Source: Aldehydirespirator sp965219165 (GTDB taxonomy: Bacteria > Actinomycetota > Acidimicrobiia > Acidimicrobiales > Aldehydirespiratoraceae). Taken from it: a stretch of DNA of 64,000 nucleotides. Each line of letters begins with the position of its first letter. The first letter of the stretch is position 1. The notes under the pieces were generated by a model that was given only the letters and a program-made list of their open reading frames with translations, ran no database searches and was not told where the DNA came from. The stretch is taken from contig CBDCMW010000002.1 of the NCBI GenBank assembly GCA_965219165.1, positions 868,001 to 932,000 on the forward strand, written 5' to 3'. Of the stretch, positions 16,219 through 24,604 are shown piece after piece. The position numbers were made by a program, and so were the translations under genes.

Positions 16219-19119
16219 GTGCGCACTGTCTCTCCCATCCCGCCCGGCGGCCGGTCCCGCTTCGGCACTAGACGAGTTCGATTCGTAGCCCTCCTGGTAG
16301 CCGGCGGCCTGCTGGTCCTGCTGCTGTCGCTACGCGGGATCGCCCGCTTCTACACCGACTACCTGTGGTTCGACTCGCTCGGCCGCACCGACGTGTGGGG
16401 GCGGGTGCTGTTGGCCAAGATCGCCCTGTTCTTCATCTTCGCGGTCGTTTTCTTCGTGTTGGTCTGGGTCAACCTGCTCATCGTCGACCGCTTGGCGCCC
16501 GAAGCCCGGCCGCCCGGCCCCGAAGAGGAGATGCTCAGCCGCTACCACGCGATGGTGTCCGGCCGCACCCGTTTGGTGCGCCTGGCCGTGTCGGTGGTGT
16601 TCTCGCTTTTGGCCGCGTCGGGCGTGTCGAGCCAGTGGGAGGAGTGGCTGCTATTCGTCAACCGCCAGGACTTCGGCGTGGCCGATCCGCTGCTGGACAC
16701 GGACATCGGCTTCTACGTGTTCCGGCTCCCGTTCCTGTCGTTCCTCGTGAGCTGGGCCTTCGCTGCCTTCATGATCCTCCTCGTGGTGATCTCCATCGCC
16801 CACTACATCAACGGCGGCATCAGGGGCCAGGTCCCCCAGGGTGTCCAGCGGGTGCTGCCGTCGGTGAAGGTGCATCTGTCGGCGATCCTGGCCGCGCTGG
16901 CCCTGGTGAAGGCAGCCGACTACTGGCTGGCCCGCTACGAGCTCACCGTGTCGGGCCGGGGCGTGGTCGACGGCGCCCTGTACACCGACGTCAAGGCCAA
17001 GCTGCCCGCCCTCAACCTGCTGATGCTGATCTCGCTGTTCGCGGTGGTGCTGCTGGTGGTGAATCTGCGCCGGCGGGGCTGGGTGCTACCGGTGCTGGCC
17101 GTGGGCCTGTGGGCCTTCACCGCCTTGGTGATGGGCAACATGTACCCCGCGTTCGTGCAACGGTTCCAGGTTGACCCCAACACCACCGCCCGGGAGTCCG
17201 TGTACACGTCCGACAACATCGCCGCCACCCGGACCGCCTACTCGCTGGTGCCCGACGACGACGTCGCCCTCGTAGTTTTCGACTACAGGGAGAATCCCAC
17301 GCCCGCGCAGCTGCGGGCCGCGGCCCAGACGGTCCGCAACACCCGGATCCTCGACCCGATCACGCTCACCGACACCTTCGAGAAGGACCAGGGCGAGCGG
17401 GACTTCTACCACTTCTCTCCGGTGCTCGACGTCGACCGCTACGAGGTGGACGGTGAACTGACCCAGGTGGTGCTGGCCGCCCGAGAACTCAACTTGAGCG
17501 AGCTGGGATCGTGGGAGCGCCAGCATGTGGCCATCACCCACGGCTACGGGGTCGCCATCGCCCGGGCCAACGTCACCGACGTGCGGGGCAGCCCGGTGTT
17601 CATCGCCGGCGGCCTGCCCGTCGAGGTGGACCCGGCCATCGGCGTGCAGCTCGACGAGCCCCAGATCTACATCGGCGAGAACCTCGAGGGCTACGCGCTG
17701 GTGGGCGCCACCCGCGACGAGGTCGACTACGTGGACGGCCAGGGCCGCGAGGAGAGCTTCCGCTACACCGGCGACGGCGACGTCAGCATGGGGTCGTTCC
17801 TGCGCCAGGCCGCCTTCGCGCTGCGCTTCGGGCAGCTCGACCCGCTGATCTCCAACTTCGTGGACAGCGACACCGGCATCATCTACATCCGCGACACCCT
17901 CGACCGGGCGAGGAGCGTCGCCCCGTTCCTGGAGTTCGACTCCGACGTCTACCCGGTGGTCTTCGACGGCCGCGTCCACTACGTGCTCGACGCCTACACC
18001 ACCACCGACCGCTACCCGTACTCCCAGGGCGCCGACACCAGCGGCCTGGCCTCCGGTGCCGACCTGGCTGACACCGGCGCCAACTACATACGCAACTCGG
18101 TCAAGGTCGTCGTCGACTCCTACGACGGCGACGTGACGCTGTACGTCATGCCGGTGCAGGACCCGATCGTGGCCGCGTGGCAGTCCGCCTTCCCCGACCT
18201 GTTCACCGACTTCTCCGAGATGCCCGAGGGCCTGCGCTCCCATCTGCGCTTCCCGATCGACCTGTTCACCGTGCAGACCAACATGTGGGCGTCGTACCAG
18301 GTGTCCGACCCCGAGGCGCTGATCATCGGCACCGAGCGCTGGGCGGTGGCCCAGGATCCGGGCCGCAGCGTGCAGGCCGGGGGCATCGCCGAGGCCGTGG
18401 TCGGGGACCGGGGCCTGCTGACCCGGCGGGAGCGGCGGGTCCCGGCCTACTACTCGCTGATGCAGCTCCCCGGCGAGGAGGAGGTGTCGTACGTCGCCCT
18501 GCGCTCGTTCGTGCCGGTCTCCGACGACGACAGCCGCAAGGAGCTGACCGCTTTCATGGTGGGCGAGACGCGCTCCGACGGGACGTCGCGTCTTGTGTCC
18601 TATGAGATGTTGAACCTGCTGGCGCCGGGCCCGGCCATCGTGGCGTCCAACACTTCCACCAACCCCGCCATCAGCCGGGAGCTGACGCTGCTCAACGACC
18701 AGGGCTCGCAGGTGGACTTCGGCGACATGCTGCTGCTGCCCGTCGCCGACTCGTTGCTGTACGTGCGCCCCATGTACGTGCGGGCCCAAGGGACCCAGAT
18801 CCCGCTGCTGGCCGGAGTGATCGCCTCGGTGGGCAACCGCACCGCGTTGGGCAAGACGCTGGGCGATGCCCTCGACGAGCTGTATCCGGGTGCCGACTTC
18901 ACCGGGGTAGCGCTGCCCCCGGTGGCGACCGAGGGCGACGCCCCCGTGGCGGACGACCGAGACGAGCCGCCCGACGAGCCCTCCGTCACCGAGACCCCCG
19001 GCGCGGAGTTCGGCGAGCTCACCCCCGCTGAGACCCGGGAGCTGCTCGACGAGTTGGCCGAGTTGCGCCGCCGTCAGGACGACATCCTGGCCCGCCTGAT
19101 CGAGCAGCTCGAGAACTAG
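16219..19119 (+). CDS. UPF0182 family large membrane protein
   Basis: A 966-residue protein of the UPF0182 (COG1615) family, common in Actinobacteria. About seven membrane helices occupy the first ~320 residues, including FYTDYLWFDSLGRTDVWGRV and VLLVVNLRRRGWVLPVLAVG. A large outside region follows, with family blocks such as NIAATRTAYSL and RQAAFALRFGQLDPLIS. The C-terminus ends in an acidic linker and a helical RRRQDDILARLIEQLEN. The start is GTG 16219, six bases after the preceding stop. The biochemical role of the family is unknown. Confidence 0.92.
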   Translation: MRTVSPIPPGGRSRFGTRRVRFVALLVAGGLLVLLLSLRGIARFYTDYLWFDSLGRTDVWGRVLLAKIALFFIFAVVFFVLVWVNLLIVDRLAPEARPPGPEEEMLSRYHAMVSGRTRLVRLAVSVVFSLLAASGVSSQWEEWLLFVNRQDFGVADPLLDTDIGFYVFRLPFLSFLVSWAFAAFMILLVVISIAHYINGGIRGQVPQGVQRVLPSVKVHLSAILAALALVKAADYWLARYELTVSGRGVVDGALYTDVKAKLPALNLLMLISLFAVVLLVVNLRRRGWVLPVLAVGLWAFTALVMGNMYPAFVQRFQVDPNTTARESVYTSDNIAATRTAYSLVPDDDVALVVFDYRENPTPAQLRAAAQTVRNTRILDPITLTDTFEKDQGERDFYHFSPVLDVDRYEVDGELTQVVLAARELNLSELGSWERQHVAITHGYGVAIARANVTDVRGSPVFIAGGLPVEVDPAIGVQLDEPQIYIGENLEGYALVGATRDEVDYVDGQGREESFRYTGDGDVSMGSFLRQAAFALRFGQLDPLISNFVDSDTGIIYIRDTLDRARSVAPFLEFDSDVYPVVFDGRVHYVLDAYTTTDRYPYSQGADTSGLASGADLADTGANYIRNSVKVVVDSYDGDVTLYVMPVQDPIVAAWQSAFPDLFTDFSEMPEGLRSHLRFPIDLFTVQTNMWASYQVSDPEALIIGTERWAVAQDPGRSVQAGGIAEAVVGDRGLLTRRERRVPAYYSLMQLPGEEEVSYVALRSFVPVSDDDSRKELTAFMVGETRSDGTSRLVSYEMLNLLAPGPAIVASNTSTNPAISRELTLLNDQGSQVDFGDMLLLPVADSLLYVRPMYVRAQGTQIPLLAGVIASVGNRTALGKTLGDALDELYPGADFTGVALPPVATEGDAPVADDRDEPPDEPSVTETPGAEFGELTPAETRELLDELAELRRRQDDILARLIEQLEN

Positions 19120-19170
19120 ACCCTGGAACTAGATCCTGGGCCGCCTGCGCTCAGGCTCGCCCCGGGCCTC

Positions 19171-20706
19171 TCAGACGCTGGACTCCTCGGTCGCCGCGGC
19201 CGCGAAGATGCGGGCCTCCCTGGCCACGCCGCCCAGGGAGATGCGGGCCTCCTTGGCCGCGGCCGAGTAGCCGAGGGCGTCGAGTATGGGCAGCAGCTCC
19301 CCCCGGCGGATGCGCATCTCCACCGCGGCCGGGTCCACCAGCGACGGATGCTCCTCGCCCATCGCCTCGGCCAGCATCCTCAACTCGTGCCGTAGCCCGG
19401 CCACATAGTTGGCCACCCTCACGGCCTTGCTGGCCGGATCGAGCCCCCGGGTGAGCCACTTGTTCTGGGTGGCCACGCCGGTGGGGCAGCGCCCGCTGTG
19501 GCAGCGCTGGGCCTGGATGCAGCCGACCGCCATCATTGCCTCCCGCCCGACGTTGATCAGGTCGACGCCCATGGCCATGGCCACCAAGGCGTCGGGCGCG
19601 AGGCCGAGCTTTCCCGAGCCTCCGAACACGATGGCCTCATGCAGGTCGGCCTCTGCGAAGGCCTCGTAGACCTCGGCGAAGCCCACCCGGAAGGGCAGGG
19701 ACACGTGGTCCGTGAACGTCAGTGGGCCTGCGCCGGTGCCGCCCTCGCCGCCGTCGACCACGATGAAGTCCGGACCGCGGCGTGTCTCGGCCATGCGGGA
19801 CGCCAGCTCGACCCAGAACCGGCGGTCGCCGACGGCCGACTTGATGCCCACTGGGAGCCCGGAAGCGTCAGCGATCCTCTCCACGAAGTCGACGAGGCCG
19901 GCCACATCGTCGAACTCGGGGTGGTGGTTGGGGCTGCGCACGGTCACGCCCACCGGCACGCCCCGGGCCTCGGCGATTTCCTTCGTGACCTTCGCGGCGG
20001 GCAGCACCCCACCCAGGCCTGGCTTGGCGCCCTGACTCAGCTTCAGCTCCACCGCCTTGACGGGGGCTGAGTGGAGGCTGGCCAGGAAGGTGTCCATGCA
20101 GAAGCGCCCGTCGGCGCCCCGGGCGCCGAAGTATCCCGTCCCCAGCTGGAACACCAGGTCGCCACCCCGGCGGTGGAAGTCGCTGACGCCGCCCTCGCCG
20201 GTGTTGTGCAGGCATCCGGCCATGGCCGAGCCCCGGTTGAGGGCCTCCACCGCCGGTCCCGACAGCGAGCCGTAGGACATTCCTGAGATATTCACCACCG
20301 ACGCGGGCCGGAAGGCCCCGGGCCGGCCGCGCCAGGCTCCTAGCACCTTGGCCGCTCGCAGCTCGCCGTGGGGCATGTCGGAGCTCACCGGGAAGGCCGA
20401 GTGCCGGAAGAACACGTAGCCGTCGGCGTCGAGCCGGTTGTCGGAGCCGAACCCGAAGTACGGGTTCTCCCGCTTGGCGGTGGCGTAGACCCAGCGGCGC
20501 TGGTTGCGGTTGAACGGCCGTTCCTCGTCGTTGTCGCTCACGATGTACTGGCGCAGCTCCGGGCCGAACGACTCCAGCAGGTAGCGCAGGTGGCCGATCA
20601 CCGGGAAGTTGCGCAGGATCGCGTGGCGCTTCTGGACGACGTCGTGCGCGGTCGTGGCGACGAGCACGGCGCCAACGGCGGCCACCCCCCACAGCCACCA
20701 GCTCAT
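19171..20706 (-). CDS. FMN-binding glutamate-synthase-like protein (GltB central/FMN domain)
   Basis: A 511-residue stand-alone homologue of the FMN/synthase domain of glutamate synthase large subunit, with an N-terminal membrane helix (WWLWGVAAVGAVLVATTAHD). Family blocks include ISGMSYGSLSG, HNTGEGGVSDFH, KLSQGAKPGLGG, the FMN phosphate loop VVDGGEGGTGAGPLTF and the cluster motif CIQAQRCHSGRCPTGVATQN with three cysteines. It lacks the amidotransferase domain, so ammonia or another donor may be used, and true glutamate synthesis is not certain. It is divergent from the APC permease. Confidence 0.9.
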   Translation of the reverse strand: MSWWLWGVAAVGAVLVATTAHDVVQKRHAILRNFPVIGHLRYLLESFGPELRQYIVSDNDEERPFNRNQRRWVYATAKRENPYFGFGSDNRLDADGYVFFRHSAFPVSSDMPHGELRAAKVLGAWRGRPGAFRPASVVNISGMSYGSLSGPAVEALNRGSAMAGCLHNTGEGGVSDFHRRGGDLVFQLGTGYFGARGADGRFCMDTFLASLHSAPVKAVELKLSQGAKPGLGGVLPAAKVTKEIAEARGVPVGVTVRSPNHHPEFDDVAGLVDFVERIADASGLPVGIKSAVGDRRFWVELASRMAETRRGPDFIVVDGGEGGTGAGPLTFTDHVSLPFRVGFAEVYEAFAEADLHEAIVFGGSGKLGLAPDALVAMAMGVDLINVGREAMMAVGCIQAQRCHSGRCPTGVATQNKWLTRGLDPASKAVRVANYVAGLRHELRMLAEAMGEEHPSLVDPAAVEMRIRRGELLPILDALGYSAAAKEARISLGGVAREARIFAAAATEESSV

Positions 20707-20849
20707 GGTCAGACGCTAGTCGCGGCGACGGCAACGCGGGTTCGGTGTCAACCGCGGCCTGCTCGCTCGGCCTCCTGGCCGCGAACCAGTGTTGAGTGCC
20801 GGCCGGGGGGCGGGGTAGGTTTGGGGATGGCCCGGCGAGCGAGCGGTAC

Positions 20850-22940
20850 GTGAACGACCGCGGCGCGAGCGGGCCCGGCGGCGGGCTGGCCCGCTCGCTG
20901 GGGCTTCGCCACGTCTTCGTGCTGAGCACCGGCGCGATGCTGAGTTCGGGCCTGTTCCTGCTGCCCGGCCTGGCCGCGGCCGAGGCCGGACCGAGTGCGG
21001 TGCTGGCCTACGCCCTGGCCGGCGTGATCGCCGTGCCCGCCATGCTGAGCGTGGCCGAGCTGTCCACGGCCATGCCCCGCGCCGGGGGCGCCTACTACTT
21101 CCTGGTGCGGGCCTTCGGGCCGGCCGTCGGCACGGTGTCGGGTCTGGCCACCTGGCTGTCGCTGGTGTTGAAGGACGCCTTCGCGCTGGTCGGTATGAGC
21201 GCCTACCTCAACATCGCCTTCGACGTGCCGGCCAAGCCGCTGGCCGTCGGCCTCATCGCCGCGTTCACCATCGTCAACATCGTCGGGTCCAAGGCCAGCG
21301 CCGGGCTGCAGCTGGTGCTGGTCGGGTTCGTGCTGGCGGTGATGGGCTGGTTCATCGTCGCCGGACTGCCGGACGTCGGCTCCGGCGACGGCTCGCTGGA
21401 CCCGTTCTTCACCCACGGAACGGGTGGACTGGTGAGCGTCATCGGCTTCGTGTTCGTGTCCTACGGCGGGTTGACGAACGTGGCCAGCGCAGCCGAGGAG
21501 ATCAGGGACCCGTCCCGGAACATCCCCCTGGGCATGGGACTGTCGTTGCTGGTGGGCACGGCGGTGTACACCTTGGGCGTGCTGGTGGCCGTGGCCGTGG
21601 TGCCTGCTCAGCAGCTCCACGACGACCTTGCCCCCGTATACACCGCGGCCGAGGGCGTGATGCCCGAGCTGGGGGCGGCGCTGGTGGCGCTGGCCGCGCT
21701 GGCCGCGTTCTCGTCGGCCGCCAATGCCGGCATCCTCGCCGCGGCCCGGTACCCGCTGGCGATGAGCCGCGACCGCCTGCTGACCCTGCTGTTCGGTCGG
21801 TTGAGCCGGTTCAACACTCCGGTGTGGGGGATCATGGTGACCGGCGCGGGAATGGCGGCGGTGGTGCTGGCGCTCGACGTGGCCGCCATCGCCAAGGTGG
21901 CCAGCGCCTTCGTGCTGTTGACCCTGGCGCTGGTGAACGCGGCGGTGATCGTGCTGCGGGCGTCGCGGATATCCTCCTACGCCCCCGGCTTCACCGCTCC
22001 GCTGTTCCCGTACCTGCAGCTGGCCGCGATCGCCATCAACGTGTACCTCATCGCCGAGCTCGGCCCTCAGGCGCTGCTGCTCACCGGGGCGTCGGTGACC
22101 GTGGCAGTGGGGTGGTACGTGTTCTACGGTCGCAGGCGGTCGATGCACGGCGGCGCCATCTACCATGTGTTCGAGCGCTGGGGCCGGCTCGTGGACCGGG
22201 GTCTGGACCGCGAGCTGAGCGCCGCGGCGCAGAGCCACGGCCTGCGGACCGCCGACGAGTACCCGGGGCTGATCGCGCGGGCCGCGGTGGTGAGCATCCC
22301 CGAGGGCACCGACATCAACGAGGCCGCGCTGCGGGCCTCGGAGGTGCTGTCGGCGCGGACGGACGTGGACACGGCCACGGTGACCGACCGGTTCCTGGAG
22401 TCGGGCTCGCTGTGGATCCAACCCTCGGAGCTGCATCCCACGGCCACGCCGGTGGCGTTCTTCGACACCGACGACGATCACCTGGTGATAGTGCGGGCCG
22501 CGGGCGGCATCCGCATCCCCGCCGCCTGGGGCGGCCGGGACGAGCAGGTGAAGGCGCTGTTCTTCCTGGCCGGGTGCACCGCGGCGCCGGGCCGGGCTCT
22601 GCGGCTGGCCGGCGAGCTTGCTGCCTACCTGCACTCGGACCGGGCCGAGGCGGTGGCCGAGGCCGCCTACGAGGCCGAGGTGAAGGAGGCCCTGCTTCCA
22701 GATCTGTCGATCGGCCAGTACCCGCTGCTGCCGGAGCTTTCGACCGCTGCGCTCATCGGGAGGCAGGTGGGGACGCTCACCATCAACCGCGGCTTCTACC
22801 TGGAGGCGGTCAGCCGCGAGGGCCGGGTGTTGCGGGCCGAGGCCGACCTAGTGCTGGAGGCCGACGACCAGATCACCGTGCTCGGGCCGCCCGACAGCCT
22901 CCCCCCGCTGGACGAGGTGGCCAAGCTCCTGGCTGACTGA
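20850..22940 (+). CDS. APC-family amino acid permease with cytosolic regulatory domains
   Basis: About 696 residues. The N-terminal ~430 form an amino acid-polyamine-organocation permease with roughly twelve helices (start block LSTGAMLSSGLFLLPGLAA; loop EEIRDPSRNIPLGM). A cytosolic part follows that contains a PTS EIIA-2-like piece (VKALFFLAGC, RALRLAGELAAYL) and a C-terminal TrkA-C-like segment (VLRAEADLVLEADDQITVLG). This build suggests ligand-gated transport control. GTG 20850 (VNDRGASGPG) is preferred over GTG 20796, whose extra 18 residues look non-coding. The substrate is unknown. Confidence 0.85.
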   Translation: MNDRGASGPGGGLARSLGLRHVFVLSTGAMLSSGLFLLPGLAAAEAGPSAVLAYALAGVIAVPAMLSVAELSTAMPRAGGAYYFLVRAFGPAVGTVSGLATWLSLVLKDAFALVGMSAYLNIAFDVPAKPLAVGLIAAFTIVNIVGSKASAGLQLVLVGFVLAVMGWFIVAGLPDVGSGDGSLDPFFTHGTGGLVSVIGFVFVSYGGLTNVASAAEEIRDPSRNIPLGMGLSLLVGTAVYTLGVLVAVAVVPAQQLHDDLAPVYTAAEGVMPELGAALVALAALAAFSSAANAGILAAARYPLAMSRDRLLTLLFGRLSRFNTPVWGIMVTGAGMAAVVLALDVAAIAKVASAFVLLTLALVNAAVIVLRASRISSYAPGFTAPLFPYLQLAAIAINVYLIAELGPQALLLTGASVTVAVGWYVFYGRRRSMHGGAIYHVFERWGRLVDRGLDRELSAAAQSHGLRTADEYPGLIARAAVVSIPEGTDINEAALRASEVLSARTDVDTATVTDRFLESGSLWIQPSELHPTATPVAFFDTDDDHLVIVRAAGGIRIPAAWGGRDEQVKALFFLAGCTAAPGRALRLAGELAAYLHSDRAEAVAEAAYEAEVKEALLPDLSIGQYPLLPELSTAALIGRQVGTLTINRGFYLEAVSREGRVLRAEADLVLEADDQITVLGPPDSLPPLDEVAKLLAD

Positions 22941-23085
22941 CCCGGCGCAGGAGTCGCCAGGGACCTCCGGGGGCTCGGGCCGCCCCGGGGGCTGGCGGTT
23001 CCGGCTGTGGTGAATTCTGATCCGCCATGGCGCGCTGCCGTAACGTGGTCAGGTCGAGCCGGGTCCGAGTCAAGAGGGGACCGAC

Positions 23086-23856
23086 ATGGAATTGGCAGGG
23101 GTTGCGGCCATCGTCACCGGGGGTGCCTCGGGCATCGGCCGGACCTGCGCGCACCGGCTGGTCGGGCTGGGCGCACACTGCGTGATCCTCGACATCCAGG
23201 CGGGCAAGGGCGCCGAGGCGGCGGCAGAGGTCGGCGGGGTGTTCGTGGAGGGCGACGTTGCCGAAGAGGAGCCGGTGCAGGCCGCGGTGGAGGCCGCCGG
23301 CGAGCTGGGACCACTGCGGGTGCTGGTCAACTGCGCGGGCGTCGCCTCCGCGGTGCGCACCGTGGACCGCCACGGCCAGCCGATGGCGCTGGAGCGTTTC
23401 GAGCGGGTGGTGGCCACCAACCTGACCGGCACGTTCAACTGCATCCGTCTGGCCGCGGCCGCGATGGCCCGCACCGAGCCGGTGGACGCCGACGGCCAGC
23501 GGGGCGCCATCGTCAACATGGCCTCGGTGGCGGCCTTCGACGGCCAGACCGGTCAGAACGCCTACTCGGCCTCCAAGGGCGGGGTGGTGGGCATGACCCT
23601 GCCGATAGCCCGAGACCTGGTGCCGCTGGGGGTGCGGGTCAACACCATCGCGCCCGGGCTGATCAACACGCCCATCTACGGCACCGGGCCCGAGGCCGAG
23701 CAGTTCAAGGCCCGCCTGGCCACCGGCGTGCTGTTCCCCAAGCGGTTGGGCACCGCCGACGAGCTGGCCTCGATGGTGATGGAGCTCCTCACCAACGACT
23801 ACATGAACGGTGAGACCATAAGGGTGGACGCCGGCATCCGCCTGTCCCCGAAGTGA
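23086..23856 (+). CDS. Short-chain dehydrogenase, type II 3-hydroxyacyl-CoA dehydrogenase (HSD10)-like
   Basis: A 256-residue classical SDR. The cofactor loop is TGGASGIGRTCA, the acidic residue after strand two (LDIQ) predicts NAD, NCAGVA is the structural motif, and the catalytic set is S (MASVAAFDGQ), YSASK and the upstream Asn. Resemblance to HSD17B10/3-hydroxy-2-methylbutyryl-CoA dehydrogenase lies in the VDADGQRGAIVNMAS insert and the end GETIRVDAGIRL. Likely substrates are short branched or straight 3-hydroxyacyl-CoAs. AGAGGGG lies about 7 bases before the ATG. Confidence 0.88.
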   Translation: MELAGVAAIVTGGASGIGRTCAHRLVGLGAHCVILDIQAGKGAEAAAEVGGVFVEGDVAEEEPVQAAVEAAGELGPLRVLVNCAGVASAVRTVDRHGQPMALERFERVVATNLTGTFNCIRLAAAAMARTEPVDADGQRGAIVNMASVAAFDGQTGQNAYSASKGGVVGMTLPIARDLVPLGVRVNTIAPGLINTPIYGTGPEAEQFKARLATGVLFPKRLGTADELASMVMELLTNDYMNGETIRVDAGIRLSPK

Positions 23857-23913
23857 CGCCCCGGCCCGGGTTCTGAGGCGTTGCGGGCGGCTAGCGGCCC
23901 GGTAGAATCGCAC

Positions 23914-23990
<77 letters not shown>

Positions 23991-23994
23991 ACAA

Positions 23995-24030
23995 AAGCCC
24001 AGGTCAGAGCACATGCGCTGACTTGGGCTT
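23995..24030 (+). terminator. Strong hairpin after tRNA-fMet
   Basis: AAGCCCAGGTCAG (23995-24007) pairs with CTGACTTGGGCTT (24018-24030) over 13 positions with one G-T wobble, around a 10-base loop. It starts four bases after the CCA. No clear T-run follows, but the flanking A-run on the left would give one in the other direction, so it may act from both sides. Confidence 0.7.
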
Positions 24031-24031
24031 C

Positions 24032-24604
24032 ACCGCGTCCGGGCCGATCTTCTAATAGATTTTCTAATATGCGGTCGGAGACAGCGTGTTTTGTCCCGGG
24101 CCATGATGCCCGTCAGGGAGACGCGAGCACGTAGCGCTTGACAGTTCGTTCGCTCCCGACGCGGTGAACGCATCGACCCGGAGGCACCGCCTGTGCTGCT
24201 TGGTCGTCGCCACGCCAGCGAGGCAGTTCTCAAGCTTGGGCAGCACGAACTTGAGGATTCTCTGCAACGGCGTAGCCCACGAGGCACCACCGGTCGCTAC
24301 CGGCGTCACCTCGGACGCCGGTTAGATCCTGAGATGGGACGTTGGCGACAACTGGCAGTAGATGCTTCGGTCATTGCGCGACCGAGACTTGCGTGGAGTG
24401 CGGCTGGGATCGCCGAAGCGCACCGGGGGCGCGCAGCGGCCGCTGACATGTCGCTCCAAGTTGGCCGCTGCAGGTTCGGGCAAGATGAACTTGGTGTCTC
24501 AGTCCTCCACGGTCTGCACCTGGCTCACGGCTCGACCGTCGAGGTCCCATCTGAGGACGGGCAGGCAAGGACATACCAGCGTGACATTCTACACCTCAGG
24601 GGGG
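24032..24604. other. 573-bp stretch without a convincing gene, at the island edge
   Basis: Both strands carry open frames here, but their peptides are low in conserved pattern and overlap one another, so none is called. Two related segments, GGGCAGCACGAACTTGAGGA (near 24,239) and GGGCAAGATGAACTTGGTGT (near 24,479), suggest an old internal duplication. TCTAAT and TGTCCCGGGCCATGAT near 24,052-24,107 recur near 34,107-34,138. Confidence 0.4.

Noticed and set aside
20755..20800. A third copy of the dispersed element
   Set aside because: Only a short match (TCGCTCGGCCTC and a few bases) is present, without the core or the left arm.
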